Shown here: piece by piece, positions 10,797-21,785 of the stretch
How positions within the stretch are numbered: position 1 is the stretch's first letter
Layout of the letters: each line of letters begins with the position of its first letter
Assembly (NCBI GenBank): GCA_036925085.1
Contig: JAUPFP010000044.1
Coordinates: forward strand, 992,001 to 1,056,000
Source of the DNA: Brachycybe producta
Lineage: Eukaryota > Arthropoda > Diplopoda > Playtdesmida > Andrognathidae
Direction of reading: 5' to 3'
DNA: 64,000 nucleotides
Made by a program: the position numbers and the translations under genes
Notes under the pieces: generated by a model
The model's database searches: none
What the model was told of the DNA's origin: nothing
The model's input: only the letters and a program-made list of their open reading frames with translations

Positions 10797-10935
10797 ATTA
10801 GTTTGCATTTCATATTTAAGTTTATTTATAGTTTATTCTCATGTAATATTTATTTAAAGAAAGTTGAAAAGAAAATAGAATTTTTTTTTCTCGGCTACAA
10901 TTATAAACAAGGAATGATGACTTAATTGTAAAGCC

Positions 10936-11190
10936 ATAAAGGGGCGGCCGCAGTGCAAGTTTTTTACAGTCTTAAAAGCGATCATGACGGTCCAAGGCCG
11001 GTTGATGTATGGCATCCGATGCCGGCAACCCTTGACAAGATCCGACCTCCCGTGGTTTTTTTCTGGGTTCAACAAGGCCGATCTTGGGAAAACATCTTTC
11101 ATAGAGACTCGTGTTAAAGCTGACTGTAAAAACTTTACACCCTTCGGGAGTAAACTTCTGAAGTATTCCGGTGGGACTTACTGGACATGT
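10936..11190. other. Locally GC-rich unassigned block in the CYP-D 3' region
   Basis: About 250 bp near 50% GC, against about 30% around it. It includes GGGCGGCCGCAGTG and CGATGCCGGCAACCC. It starts directly after the CYP-D stop codon in transcript direction and precedes the first AATAAA on that strand (10820-10856), so it would be 3' UTR. Both strands are open for about 70 codons, but I recognise neither translation. It could be an inserted SINE, RNA-derived copy or transposon fragment. Confidence 0.4.
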
Positions 11191-11191
11191 A

Positions 11192-14100
11192 TTACCGTTG
11201 TTTAACAATTAAATGAAAAGGTTTTGGTCTCAGTGTAATTGACAAAACCGGATCGAGACTTGGTGGTTCTTCACCATCCACACAGCTGAATTCATACCGT
11301 TGTAACAAAGACGTAAAGAACAAGAACAATTCCATTCTTGCTAGAGGTTCTCCAAGACATTTTCTTGCACCTTGAGTGATATAAAAAAAATTATTTAAGT
11401 TGCAAATTATTTTTAAAAAAAATATGACCGAATTTGTCCTTGTGGTGTGGTTCCATCCCAAATAACGAGAAGAGTTTAATTGTGAGTCTAACAATACTAG
11501 GTAATAGGGCTAAAGAAAGTAGGGTAATTTGGTCTCTGTCACATAATGACAGCATGTTCATTAGTTTTTTAGCTGTATGGAGAAAAGATACATTTCCCTC
11601 CAACTTGTTGCCATTAGTTTAGTTAACTGAAAGTGGAGGATGTTATTTTGGTCTCAATCTTTACTCTGAAGTAAAAGTTTAATCTCCTATAGCTAGCCTT
11701 CACTTTCAAACCTTGTCGTGGTTTGAGATGGAATCTCTGAAAAGCTGCCACAGAATCAAGCTGTGGTTTAAGCCTTTTTTTAAACTCATTTTGTGTATAT
11801 CATAAGTTAACTAAACCTGCTGAAAATGGTATCAAATATTCTGGTTTTTCCAGTTTGCCATTGTCATTGAAGAATCTTTCTGGACAAAATACTTCTGGAT
11901 CTTTCCAGTATTGTTTGTCGTGGTGGACTGCCCATATATTTTGAATGACCATAATTCCTTTTGGAATTGTGTAACCCATCAATTTAGTAGTTGTTGTTGG
12001 TGTATGTGGTATGGACAGTGGAACAATGCTGGCATATCGATGTGTTTCCATCAGTGTGGCCTCAGTGTAAGGCATTCTAGAACACCAAACATATTAATGT
12101 CAGAAATAAAACAGGGGTTTAATCAGGTTGTAATTCTGCTCAAAGGATTGAGGTTGAAGTGCCAAATTTCCTTCTTGAATTTGCACCTTAAGGCGGATTT
12201 CATGGCATGCGGAACATCAACATTTTGTAGTTGAAGATCAAGATTTTGTTGTTTAAGGTGAACATTTGCAGCTGAAGTTGATATGCACTGCCAACTATGG
12301 CCAACATGACACAACTTTTCATCTGCAACTACAAAATGTTCATCTCTTCACCTTTATACTGTCTTCAGACTGGCACTTAATTAATACGGTAATGAATACC
12401 GACCGTATGGTGTCTGAACACTCACCAATCTAGTATTCAATTCTGGAATAGCTAGTCCACCTCCTGAGGTGGATCCAATGCCAGATTAAACTTCTGTAAG
12501 TGCACATACTGTGGCTGCCACAGTATGCGTACTTACAGTAATTTATGCGCCTTAACTGAACCTGTTCGTAAAACATAATGGGTATACCACAGTGTGGCAT
12601 ACCCATCATGTTTTGCAAACAAGTTCAGTTAAGGTGCTTCAACTAAAAACCAACTAAAATTCAAAATTACAGGGGCATAAGAATGTGTGTGTGTGTGTGG
12701 TTTATTTTCACCAATATCGATCTAGCTTTTACAACCTGAAAACGAGATTGAAAGTGAAAGTCTGAATGCAGTAGTGGCTTCAATTCTGCTTGAATGCCAT
12801 ATTTACTAATGTGGTATTCAATTGTGATTGGAGTCTGAACACAGTATATTTGTAGAATGCTTACAAAAATCGATCCGAATAATTTGGTAGTCGATTTCTT
12901 CCGATAACTCGATCAATTTCCTGGTGTACTTTTCTTTGAATTTCAGGCCAAAGTGACATATACATGAGGCTCCATACTAATGTGTAGGCGGTTGTTTCTA
13001 CTCCGGCATTGAAAAAATTGAACAATGTTCCAACCAAGTGTTCTCCTATTGATGAATAATAATATTTTTACAGTATATTTGAGACAAACAAACAGTGTGT
13101 CTTCACTGAGTTCATTCTATAGACAAATTAGACAATTGGAACTTACTGTTGAGCCAGGTGTTTTTCGAGTCTTTGTCATAATTAGTTTTTTGTTTGTATA
13201 TTTCTGCTAAGTAAACGTCAATAAAGTCACGTAAAGAACCATCTTGAAAAGTTGCAATATGTTCGTCAATTTCTTCCATCAGAAATTGCACCACCTTTTT
13301 ATGATTTTTTGCCAATGCATGAAATCCTGCAGGATCACCAGGAATAAATCTTAACCATGGCATTGCATTCATCAGATTTGCTCTTTTGATCATGTCGAAG
13401 ATATTCTTGAGAATATCACTGAAGGATTTCATTTTTTCATCTTCGTAGTCATAGCGACGTCCTTAAAAAAAATCAACATTATACATTATGTAAAATGCGA
13501 TGAGAATTTACAATAGGTCTAATTATAGCTAGCGGTTACCCTAACCTGCAATAATTCCCCAAACAATGTTCATCAAAGGCACAAAAAAAAGCTCAGACAT
13601 TTCTTGCTTTTTATTGTTCTGTTTGTCTAGAAGATCTGTAACATTTCGAATTTCATCCATAATAATTGTTTCCATGGAAGATTTTCCAAATCCAAAATTT
13701 CGCAAATGCTGAAGAGCAAAGCGTCGTTTTGATTTCCATAATGGACCATCCAATGTAACAATATCTGGAATGAGAGAAAATGAAAACCTGGAATAATTTT
13801 TCGTAAACATTTAGTGTACACTTATTTAGTTGCGTTTCCAGCTTAGACTTTTATGAATCTTGTATGCATGAAGCTGTGCAACATGACCTTTGTTTGCAAA
13901 ATCAGAAAAATGTTGCAAACGCAATTAACATGTTGCACGGCTCATGTTGCAACCACGCGGCGCCAAATGCAAAAACATTTATGTTTCATCAATAAAAAAT
14001 GTGCATACAGAAAGAAAACGAGTCAGTGTGCAATTTGTGCACATCAGTGGCGATTTTCAGCTTAGGCGCGCGCCTATAGGATCTATCTAATCTTTATTGT

Positions 14101-14585
14101 AACATTTACTCTTAATTATAAAATTATAAAATGAAATTTAATAAAATAAACATGGCGATAATTAACAACCAAAGCGTGTGTATACTTTCATGAAAATGTT
14201 TACAGACTCATGAGTATACGAGTTTAAACAATGCTTTTCGAAAGTTATAACAAATAAAACCTTGTCTTTTGAATAACTTTTCCAGTGCAAATACAACTGG
14301 TCTTCCAGAGAATACATCAGACTGTGTGACGAGTGCTGCTTTCATGGACTCCCAATTGTTGAGCATTATAAATAATTTACAACCCAACTTGATGGAGTAC
14401 AAACCACCATATTTTTGACTTAATTCAGTTAGTGACAAGTGACGTGCTTCACTCAATAGTGGAATGTAACCAAATAATGGCAATCCTCTCGGACCTGGTG
14501 GAAGATTTTTTGGTTCGGTGTCGTAGAGTAAAACATAAAGTAGAAATGCGACCATTCCCAATATTGCCCACATGAACACATCCAT
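11192..14585 (-). CDS. CYP-D: complete cytochrome P450, CYP2-like, 492 aa, 6 exons
   Basis: Exons: 14585-14261, 13764-13546, 13461-13147, 13045-12865, 12076-11817, 11370-11192; total 1479 nt. Residue landmarks: N-terminal anchor 3-20; LPPGP hinge at 28-32; C-helix WKSKR 118-122; I-helix AGVETT 300-305 (oxygen activation); K-helix ETHR 357-360; FCPERF; heme loop FSAGARKCLGE with Cys438 as axial ligand. Length and order are typical of an ER microsomal CYP2-clan enzyme. The intron 1 donor is a weak GTTTTA. The start at 14585 gives the normal short anchor; an upstream in-frame ATG at 14627 would add 14 residues before it. Substrate unknown. Confidence 0.92.
11622..11735. mobile_element. Family F MITE, copy 2 (short)
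   Basis: AACTGAAAGTGGAGGATG ... CTATAGCTAGCCTTCACTTTC with TTGTCGTGGTTTGAGATG at the right; lies in CYP-D intron 5. Confidence 0.5.
12494..12538. ncRNA. Candidate hairpin 1 in CYP-D intron 4
   Basis: Arms CTGTAAGTGCACATACTGTGGC and its near-complement pair over about 22 bp with two mismatches and almost no loop. The tiny loop argues against a canonical microRNA precursor; a MITE origin is more likely. Confidence 0.25.
12547..12638. ncRNA. Candidate hairpin 2 in CYP-D intron 4
   Basis: About 44-bp arms, GCGCCTTAACTGAACC... against ...GTTCAGTTAAGGTGC, with six or so mismatches and a centre CCACAGTGTGG. Pre-miRNA-like length, but a very small loop. Evidence is structural only. Confidence 0.3.
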
Positions 14586-14977
14586 TTTTTTAGATACAAT
14601 AATATGAAACAATTGCGACGGACACAAACTTTTTAAGTGTACTAATTCTTTTAACAGTGTATTTCCTAAGAAATCATGCTGTTTATGAAAATTATAATAA
14701 TTTCAAATTCTGTTTCTTAGAATCTAAGAAAACAGCTAGCGGAAGTTTGGTTTGTTTTTTTCTTCTCCTAAATGTTTGACTGGTTTATCTTTAAAAAAAA
14801 AAGTATCTATATTATTTATTAGAAGTTTTATTATCTAACATGTAATTAATTATTTAATGCCACTTCCGTTACTACCCATAAATCCGGTTGCTCATTTCTT
14901 ACCGTATTTTCACAGTTTTTTTCTTTCTTATTCGATTGTCTACTGGCTATGTATGTGTGTTCCATATTAAACGCTGT

Positions 14978-15162
14978 AGAGAGTTGGAGGTGAAGGCTAG
15001 CAATGCTTCTTTGTAATGTGGTTTGGAGTATGCCTAATTGTCGGTGAAAAATATTAATTTGGTCTTCGAGGCGTAAAACTCCGGCATACTTGGTATGCTA
15101 ATATAATCTCCAAACAACTAGCCTCTGCCTTGAACCTTCGTTGTCGTTTGAGATGATTACGG
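14978..15162. mobile_element. Family F MITE, copy 3
   Basis: Left GTTGGAGGTGAAGGCTAGC; right CTAGCCTCTGCCTTGAACC followed by TTCGTTGTCGTTTGAGATG. Confidence 0.65.
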
Positions 15163-15313
15163 CAGAGACTATCTATTTATTTCTTTTTGAAAAATAAATT
15201 AAAAGTTCAACAAGACAAAAGTTCACGTAAAATAATTTCTAAACGTGAGAACTGGTTTTTCTTTGTGAATTTTACTTTGGCTCAGGTTTAACATTTTCGA
15301 TGTACTTTAGAGG

Positions 15314-15449
15314 TTTGGCACACGGACCACTTTTTAGTGGTCGAGTTCGACTACAAAATGAAATCGGCGTGTGGCAACCACATATCTGCCACTCGCGACT
15401 ATGTTTTTCAGTCGAACTCGATCACTCAAAAGTGGTCCCGTGTGTCAAG
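15314..15449. mobile_element. Short palindromic element
   Basis: Left GGCACACGGACCACTTTTTA then GTGGTCGAGTTCGACT; right AGTCGAACTCGATCACTC then AAAAGTGGTCCCGTGTGTCA. About 38-bp imperfect inverted ends. Related fragments at about 56620-56950. Confidence 0.65.
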
Positions 15450-15924
15450 GTTCTTTAGAAGAATTTTTAGAAATTCAAAGTATTTTGAGAGTTGATGCAT
15501 GAGTAAAAGAATTGAGTAGTATAGGTAGCATTTTTTAATGACGTTATGTTTATTTTTCAAAATAATAGACAAGTGGAAAAATGTTTCCCATTCAGGATGG
15601 GAAATATTTGTTACTCAAAAAATGTTGTCCAAAATCTCTTTAAAAATAATATAAATGTAGTTAAAACAAAATATTATGAAGTAGTTAAAAATGAATTTTA
15701 ATCAACATTTTGCTCTAATGTGTGTTAACTAGCTTAAAACATTCATAATATGTGACTTTTATTATAATTTATTATGCAATTTAAGTGGTTTATTTTACGT
15801 CATTCCAGTGGCGTAACTAGATTTTTGGCGCCAGGACCAGAAAAAGCCCAAAGAAGCCACAAAAAAGGCCCAAAGAATGCGTTTTCCAGTCCAAGTACCT
15901 AAAGGCTAGAATTCAGAGGTTAAA

Positions 15925-16370
15925 CTAACTTCTGGCCACTGCAGTGGCTATATGCGCTACAGGAGGGCTCCTCCCCCACCCTCAGGAAAAACAGTATGAA
16001 AAAATTCAAAGTGGTGGTAATTCTAAAAAAAAATTTTCATAATCGTATCTTTCAAAATAAACTTTTAATGATAGTTTGAAAAAGCCAAAACAGGGTCATT
16101 TTCAAATTGCTATAAAATATGTTTATTTTTAAGATATTGCCATGAAAAAACTTTTAGCATAATCTTTTACCATTTTAGTTTTGAAAACAATTTGAATCTT
16201 TTGTGAATGTTGTTTCTAAAGAACGTTCGCTTGACGTTTTTTGCATCCAAATTTTCCAAAAACCGTCTATGGAACTTAACATTAGCCACTGCAGTGACGC
16301 TATCCGGGGTGGGAGGTGGCAAAAGCAATATAAATATACATTCATCCACGTTATTCCCTCTTTGGACCAC
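15925..16370. mobile_element. Family B MITE, copy B2
   Basis: CACTGCAGTGGC near 15940 and again near 16286; inner AACTTTTAGCATAATC and TTGTTTCTAAAGAACG match the other B copies. It covers the interval where overlapping short open frames occur on both strands; those are not genes. Confidence 0.7.
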
Positions 16371-16513
16371 GTCCCGCACCGCGAAATCCACATCCAAGTT
16401 AAGAAATAAAATTTTAAAAATGAAAATGAAATATGGTCGAAAGCGGCCTTTTTATGTAGACTGTCCCATCAGGAGCAAACTGTTCCTAGTAATTTTTTTT
16501 TTCTGCATGGGCA

Positions 16514-19500
16514 TCAGTCTGTACGTTTAGTAAATATTACATGAAAATTTTCTGGAGGTCGTGCTATGGGTTCCGTTACCGGTACATTCAAACTCGGAAG
16601 ACTTTCGCCCGTAACACGGTAGAATGTGTATCGTTGCAGTAAACACGAAATGAAAATGAAAATTTCCATTCTCGCCAACGATTCACCGATGCATTTACGA
16701 GAACCTGTAAACAATAATGAAATTTTCATCTTTATTTTCATTTAAATATTTGTTCAAAAAACGAAATAATGAAAATTATTACCTATAGAAAATGGTATCA
16801 AATATTCCGGTTTCTCTACTTTTCCATCTGCATTTATGAATCGTTCCGGACGAAAAATTTCTGGATCTTCCCATAGTTTGCTATCATTATGTACTGCGAA
16901 GATGTTTTGAATAATAATTGTGTTTTTTGGAATGGTATAACCGGCTAATTTGGTTGTTTTTATTGTACAGTGTGGTCCGGACAATGGTACAACACTGGAG
17001 AATCGGTGAATCTCAAGGATTGTGGCCTCTAAATATGGTAATCTAGGTAAAATTTGAATTAGTAACTTGCAAATAATATAATTAGTAATCATTATTAAGG
17101 CCAAAAACGTTTATGCAAATTGAAAATTAAAAAATGTGCACATTGTTTTTTTTATAAATGATGCATTTTATGCAAATAAAAATTGTATATTATTGTATAT
17201 AAAAAAAATTACAATTATTTAAATGTTTGAAGCAATTACTATCTACAATCATCAGAAGTAACAACAGAAAATGTAAAATCAAACCGATTTTGTTTAAAAA
17301 AAATTTTTTAGAATTTTTTTTTCTGACAATAAATGACAAAAAGAAGTTAAATTATTCAAATTTATGCAAATTTCTAAAATTAGAGAATTTTATGCATTTT
17401 CATTCTGTTTTTCAGGAGGGGAGAGAAACTCGAAAGTGTTTTAGAAACTAGAATGGTAGCTCCATCACTTACATGTAATTTGTATTTTCATGTTGCGATA
17501 TCTTTCAATATCTTTGAATGAAAACACCCTTCTAGTTTCTTTAACACTTTCTATAGTTTCTGTCAATCCTGAAAGACAGAATAATCAGAGTTCGAAAATC
17601 AGCTGTTCATAAATAACATCTTAAATTGATTAATTATTATTGTCCATATTGCACTCATATGGTATTGGTATTGTACGATTAAAGAGATTGGAACTGTGAT
17701 TAATATGCATTTTTTTTTGCATTTTATGCAAACTTTTGGCCTTAATCAAATAATTGCCTATTGCCCTACAGTAAGTGGTCAGCAAATGTTGGTAAACGAT
17801 TTCTTCCAATGACAGTGTCCAACTCCTTTTGTATTTTGGTTTGAACATCGGGCCACAGTGCCAGGTACACCATTGTCCACTCTAACGTGGACACGGTTGT
17901 TTCGATACCGGCTTGCATAAGATCGAAGGCAGTTCCTACTAAATGTCCTCCTTGATTAATTACAAAAGAAATATTAATAATAATTGCGCAAGGTATTCTT
18001 TAAGAGCCGTTTACTCACTTGTAAAACAATTGTCAGTATTTTCTGTTTCATTTGCCGATTTTTGTTTTATAATTTCAGCTAAATAGGCATCAAAAAAATC
18101 TCTGGGTTCACTCAAACTATCAGCAAACTTTAGATGTTCGTCGATTTCATTGTTGATAAATGCTTTCATTTGTTCGCTAAGTTTTAAAACTTTGTTCATT
18201 GCGTTTGCAGTTGGAGGTAGAAATCTTAAATTAGGATAGAAATTCAAATAAAGAGATTTGCCGAAAAATTCAAAAATGTCCTTCACGGTGTGTCCAACGT
18301 CTTGAATCTCTTTGTCATCGTATTCGTATTGTTTTCCTGTAAATTCATTTGATGACATTTTTAATATTGTTTTAATTTTTTTCGTAATTTATTTCTTACC
18401 TGCGATGACTCCCCAGAGAACGTTTAAAACAGGCAGAAAAAACAAACCATTTCCTTCAAGTTTCTGTTCGAGTTTTTTGTCCAAATTTTCCGAAAACCGA
18501 GCAAATTCAGTAAATATTACGTTTTCCATTGATGTTTTGCCAAATCCTAAACTTCGCAAGTGATGAAGAGTAAAACGGCGTTTTTCTTTTAATATGGGTC
18601 CGTGAGTGAAAAGAATGCCTGCAAAAAAAAAAGATTACAATTACAATTAGTACTCGGCTAGCAGCCAAATAGGCCTATGGCAGAGGGACATAAAAGTCCA
18701 TATGCAGCATTAAGCATTGTCAAGTACATATTACATGTACATACATAAAAACAAAATGAATATACAAATGTCAATCCCACAAAACAAAATTATCCCCATT
18801 CACCACTGACTCAGGAAGAGCGTTTCATTGTCTTATAACTCTAGGAAAAAAGACCAATAATATGAATCTGTCCTAGCAAAAATCTCCCTAATTTTCTTAG
18901 AGTGGTCAGCCCTGCCCATATACTGTATAGTGCTTTATGAATATCACTGGACTGCGGTTTAGGACAATCACCACGTGTAATTTTCCCAAACAATTTCAAA
19001 CTTAACTCAGCCCTGCGATGTGCCAAACTATGCCATTGTAGAACTGACAGCAGCATCTCAGTGACACTATCTGTACATTTGTGCCTGCCACAAACAAACC
19101 TAGCTGCCTTACGCTGAATCATTTCAACTGAATGAATGTGTGTGACAAAATGAGGATTCCATACACTGCAGCAATACTCAAGATGAGGCCGAACCAATGC
19201 TTGATAGGCAATAGTTTTAACTTGTGCTGAGCAGGTGCCCAATGTCCTTTGACTAAAACGAAACATTTGTAGAGCTTTCCCAGTAACACCATCAATGTGT
19301 TTTTTCCAAGAAAGGTCATCTGTCATTGTAACCCCCAAGTACTTATAACACTGGACACTCCGAAGATATATCGTATTACGTTTTCCAATCAATGCAATGC
19401 ATTCAATTTTTACTGAATTTTATTGAATTAAGGGTTAGACTGAGGTTTCACATGCTGAAAAAGCAAACTGAGAAGATTATTTGTCTTGATTAAATACTTG

Positions 19501-21785
19501 TATTGTACTTATTTGGCTGGCAGTATAGACAGATATTCTAAACAGCAAAATAAATAAAATAAAATTATTTAAATAAGATAAATTATATTTTCAGTTGGAA
19601 TTTTCTGCATGTGTGGGTACTTGGTCTAAAAATATTGCCACATGCAGAAAAAATGGGACTGTGAAAGTCTGAAAAAATAATTATTAGACAAAAAACTAGA
19701 CAGAAAAAAATGTGAAACAATTTCACGCGACAATGTATCGGGACTGTCGTGAGACAGTTGCGAGACTTTGTATTTAGACAGTGTCTCTCCATTATCACGC
19801 TTCCATACATAATGGGAACAGACTAATCGTAGGTTACTAATAAGTTATCTACACTTCAGAACAGTAGGTTATTCAGTGACCTACACTTTAGAACTTTTTT
19901 ATGTCGTTGATTATGTGGGGTTACATTAAATTAAGCTTGTTGCAGTGGGTCTGAAGGCACAACCCCAGAATGTACAAAATTGTAGGTCACTGAGTGGCCT
20001 ATAGTTCATATCTAAAAGTGCATGTTACTGATTGACCCACAGTTCTCCAAATAATTATCTGGAAGTGTAGGTCACCTAGTGACCTACGATTAGTCTGTCC
20101 TTACATAATGTCTGTTGCACAACATGTTACATGTTTTCAATTTCAGGTGACATATACAAAAGACACGGAAAGTTTGTCTCGCAAGGGGAGTCCATCATAG
20201 TATGTGTCAGTCACCTATTCTGATGAAACTTTTTCGGGTGAGCCTCGACTCAAAAATACATGTATTAGACGCATGTCTTGGTATTTCGTAACAATTGGCC
20301 CTGATTTCCGAGAAACTCACGCTTTTATTTTTAAAATGGGAGATTTGCTTATTTTTGAAAACTATCAGAAAAATGTCTAATTCCTATGTAAAAAGCGATT
20401 TTAAACACATTTTACATCTTGTATTTTTCTCTAAAACTAACAGGAATGAATATATTAAGGAAAGTAAGAGTTTGCAGGAGTGTTGTACATAGTTAGAGGC
20501 TAAGTGATTAGGTTTACAGTTAAGAACACACATCTGCAGCATGTCACGTTCATAAAACGTTCATGTTTTCCCACATTGCAAACAATATTTGTTTTATTTA
20601 TATTTTTATGATAAGTATCTTCCTTCTCTCAGTAAATAATATTTTCAATATAAATTTGTCTCCTCAAATCTGTTTATTGAGTATATTTCCACCTTATTAT
20701 GGTTTGAAAAATAGAAAGACTTTTGAACTTTGAATTAACCATTCCCGTCATGAGACAAAGCACATATTACAGTAATTTACGTAGGCACCATACATATTAT
20801 GAGTCGTTTTTTCTGTGAAATTAGCAAGAAGCAGCTAACAATGTAAATCAAATTTTCATGCAATTATCGTTAATTTTTCAGAGAAGTTTTAAAAAGAAAA
20901 TCTATAATCGTATGGAAAACTTTACAATGTAAATTTATCAATAGAACCTAATGATTTGGAAGCTACATAGAAGAGTCCAACTATAATTTCATTAATATAT
21001 TCGTTTCTGTTGATTTTAGAGAAAAATACAAGAGGTGAAATGTGTTTAAAATTGCGTTTTACATAAGAATTTGGCCTTTGTCTGATATTTTTCTTGGAAA
21101 GCAGCTAGGACCCATTAGACGAAATACTGAGACATATGTGTCTTAATATTTTCGAATCCAAAGTCACCCCCCAAAAAAAGTTTCATTCGAATCAGTGACT
21201 AACACACACTGCGGACTCCCCTTGGAATTTCATCTTCAGCTAAAAAATGTTTATTTTCAGCGCACTACTAAACTAGCCTTTAGAATTGAATGCAAAGGAA
21301 AGCAGAAAATTGTAGCTGAAACATTCATTATTCAGACTTTTTTAAATTTATTTAATTTTTTTTATTATCTATTTTCTACTTTTTTCATGCATGTAGGATC
21401 CAGAACCAGATCCATGTTTTAAAAAAATGTATGGTTTGTTGTACATACTGTTGTGATGTAGCATTCTTGTTGCTACATACATGTCTGGTCTTCCAGCAAA
21501 CACTTCGGACTGTCCAGTAAGTGCTTCCTTCATGATCTTCCAATCAGTAATGACGACAAATTTGACACCGAACAAACTGAAAAAGTAAATTCCGCCGTAT
21601 TTTTCACCAAGTTTGGCGTGTGCTTTATACATTGATTCTTGAAATTGATCTGCGAATGGTATGTTTAATAAAAATTCTACGAGGCTTATACGAGGTGGCA
21701 TGTTAGACGTTGATTTAAAATGTTGCCACCATAAAAAACTCAAAACTATTAATATTGTTAATAATGCAAAACTAACTAATTCCAT
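16514..21785 (-). CDS. CYP-E: complete cytochrome P450, CYP2-like, 501 aa, 6 exons, atypical C-helix and hinge
   Basis: Exons: 21785-21449, 18618-18400, 18336-18019, 17950-17770, 17042-16783, 16704-16514; total 1506 nt. Landmarks: anchor 5-20; hinge reads NMPPR (28-32) instead of PPGP; C-helix reads LKEKR (122-126), Leu replacing the usual Trp; I-helix AGIETT 305-310; K-helix EIHR 362-365; FRPERF; heme loop FSIGSRKCIGE with Cys443. Catalytic I-, K- and heme motifs are intact, so a functional protein is likely, closest to CYP-F. The 2.8-kb intron 1 carries a LINE copy, a 9-bp-TSD MITE and a 1-kb foldback. Intron 4 carries a family A repeat. Confidence 0.9.
17415..17612. mobile_element. Family A MITE, copy A1 (CYP-E intron 4)
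   Basis: GTGTTTTAGAAACTAGAATG then CTTCTAGTTTCTTTAACAC inverted, ending AGACAGAATAATCAGAG and CAGCTGTTCATAAA. Confidence 0.7.
18631..19430 (-). mobile_element. 5'-truncated LINE (Jockey/CR1/L2-type) in CYP-E intron 1
   Basis: An open frame at 19392-18841 encodes the region after the polymerase core of a non-LTR reverse transcriptase: YKYLGVTMTDDLSW, LVRPHLEYCCSVW, QRKAARFVCG, LQWHSLAHRRAELSLKLFGK. After the stop come about 190 nt of 3' UTR and a CTAATTGTAATTGTAAT tail. The copy is truncated upstream at about 19430 and lies in the same orientation as CYP-E. The C-terminal motifs fit Jockey/CR1/L2-like elements; the exact clade is uncertain. Confidence 0.85.
19815..20101. mobile_element. MITE with 9-bp TSD and five internal AGGTCA-like palindromes
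   Basis: Flanked by TACATAATG (19806-19814 and 20102-20110). Ends GGAACAGACTAATCGTAGGT and, reverse-complemented, AGGACAGACTAATCGTAGGT. Inside are five copies of a palindromic unit: 19829-19852, 19864-19884, 19982-20002, 20019-20041, and 20067-20087 (GTAGGTCACCTAGTGACCTA, then C). The 9-bp TSD suggests a Mutator-like origin. Confidence 0.85.
20182..21224. mobile_element. 1-kb foldback element in CYP-E intron 1
   Basis: Ends CAAGGGGAGTCC ... GGACTCCCCTTG. Imperfect inverted arms extend about 250-300 bp, with paired landmarks TTTTAAACACATTTTAC and GAAATGTGTTTAAAATTGCG, and TTTCTCTAAAACTAACAG and CTGTTGATTTTAGAGAAA. No coding capacity; no TSD found. Confidence 0.75.

Larger units (their letters stand above)
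12100..12864. repeat. CYP-D intron 4, serial inverted repeats
   Basis: The intron is built of inverted segments: 12211-12238 pairs with 12320-12344 (ACATTTTGTAGTTG), 12494-12515 with 12517-12538, and 12547-12590 with 12592-12638. A (GT)n run lies at 12684-12700. Probably one or more nested MITEs. Confidence 0.6.
14586..16513. other. Spacer between CYP-D and CYP-E
   Basis: Gene-free. It contains a family F MITE (14978-15162), a palindromic element (15314-15449), a CAGTGGCGTAACTAG hAT-like terminus at 15806-15820, and a family B copy (about 15925-16370). The CYP-D promoter should lie in the first few hundred bases; no clear TATA box was identified. Confidence 0.5.

Noticed and set aside
10936..11190. 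5S rRNA or tRNA-derived SINE reading of the GC-rich block
   Set aside because: Short stretches resemble 5S rRNA pieces, but in the wrong order, and no convincing A/B boxes were found.
15806..15840. Full hAT element starting CAGTGGCGTAACTAG
   Set aside because: Only one terminus is visible; no matching inverted end or TSD nearby.
16167..16530. Four overlapping frames on both strands
   Set aside because: All lie in family B MITE copy B2 or next to the CYP-E stop; composition and overlap fit a repeat.
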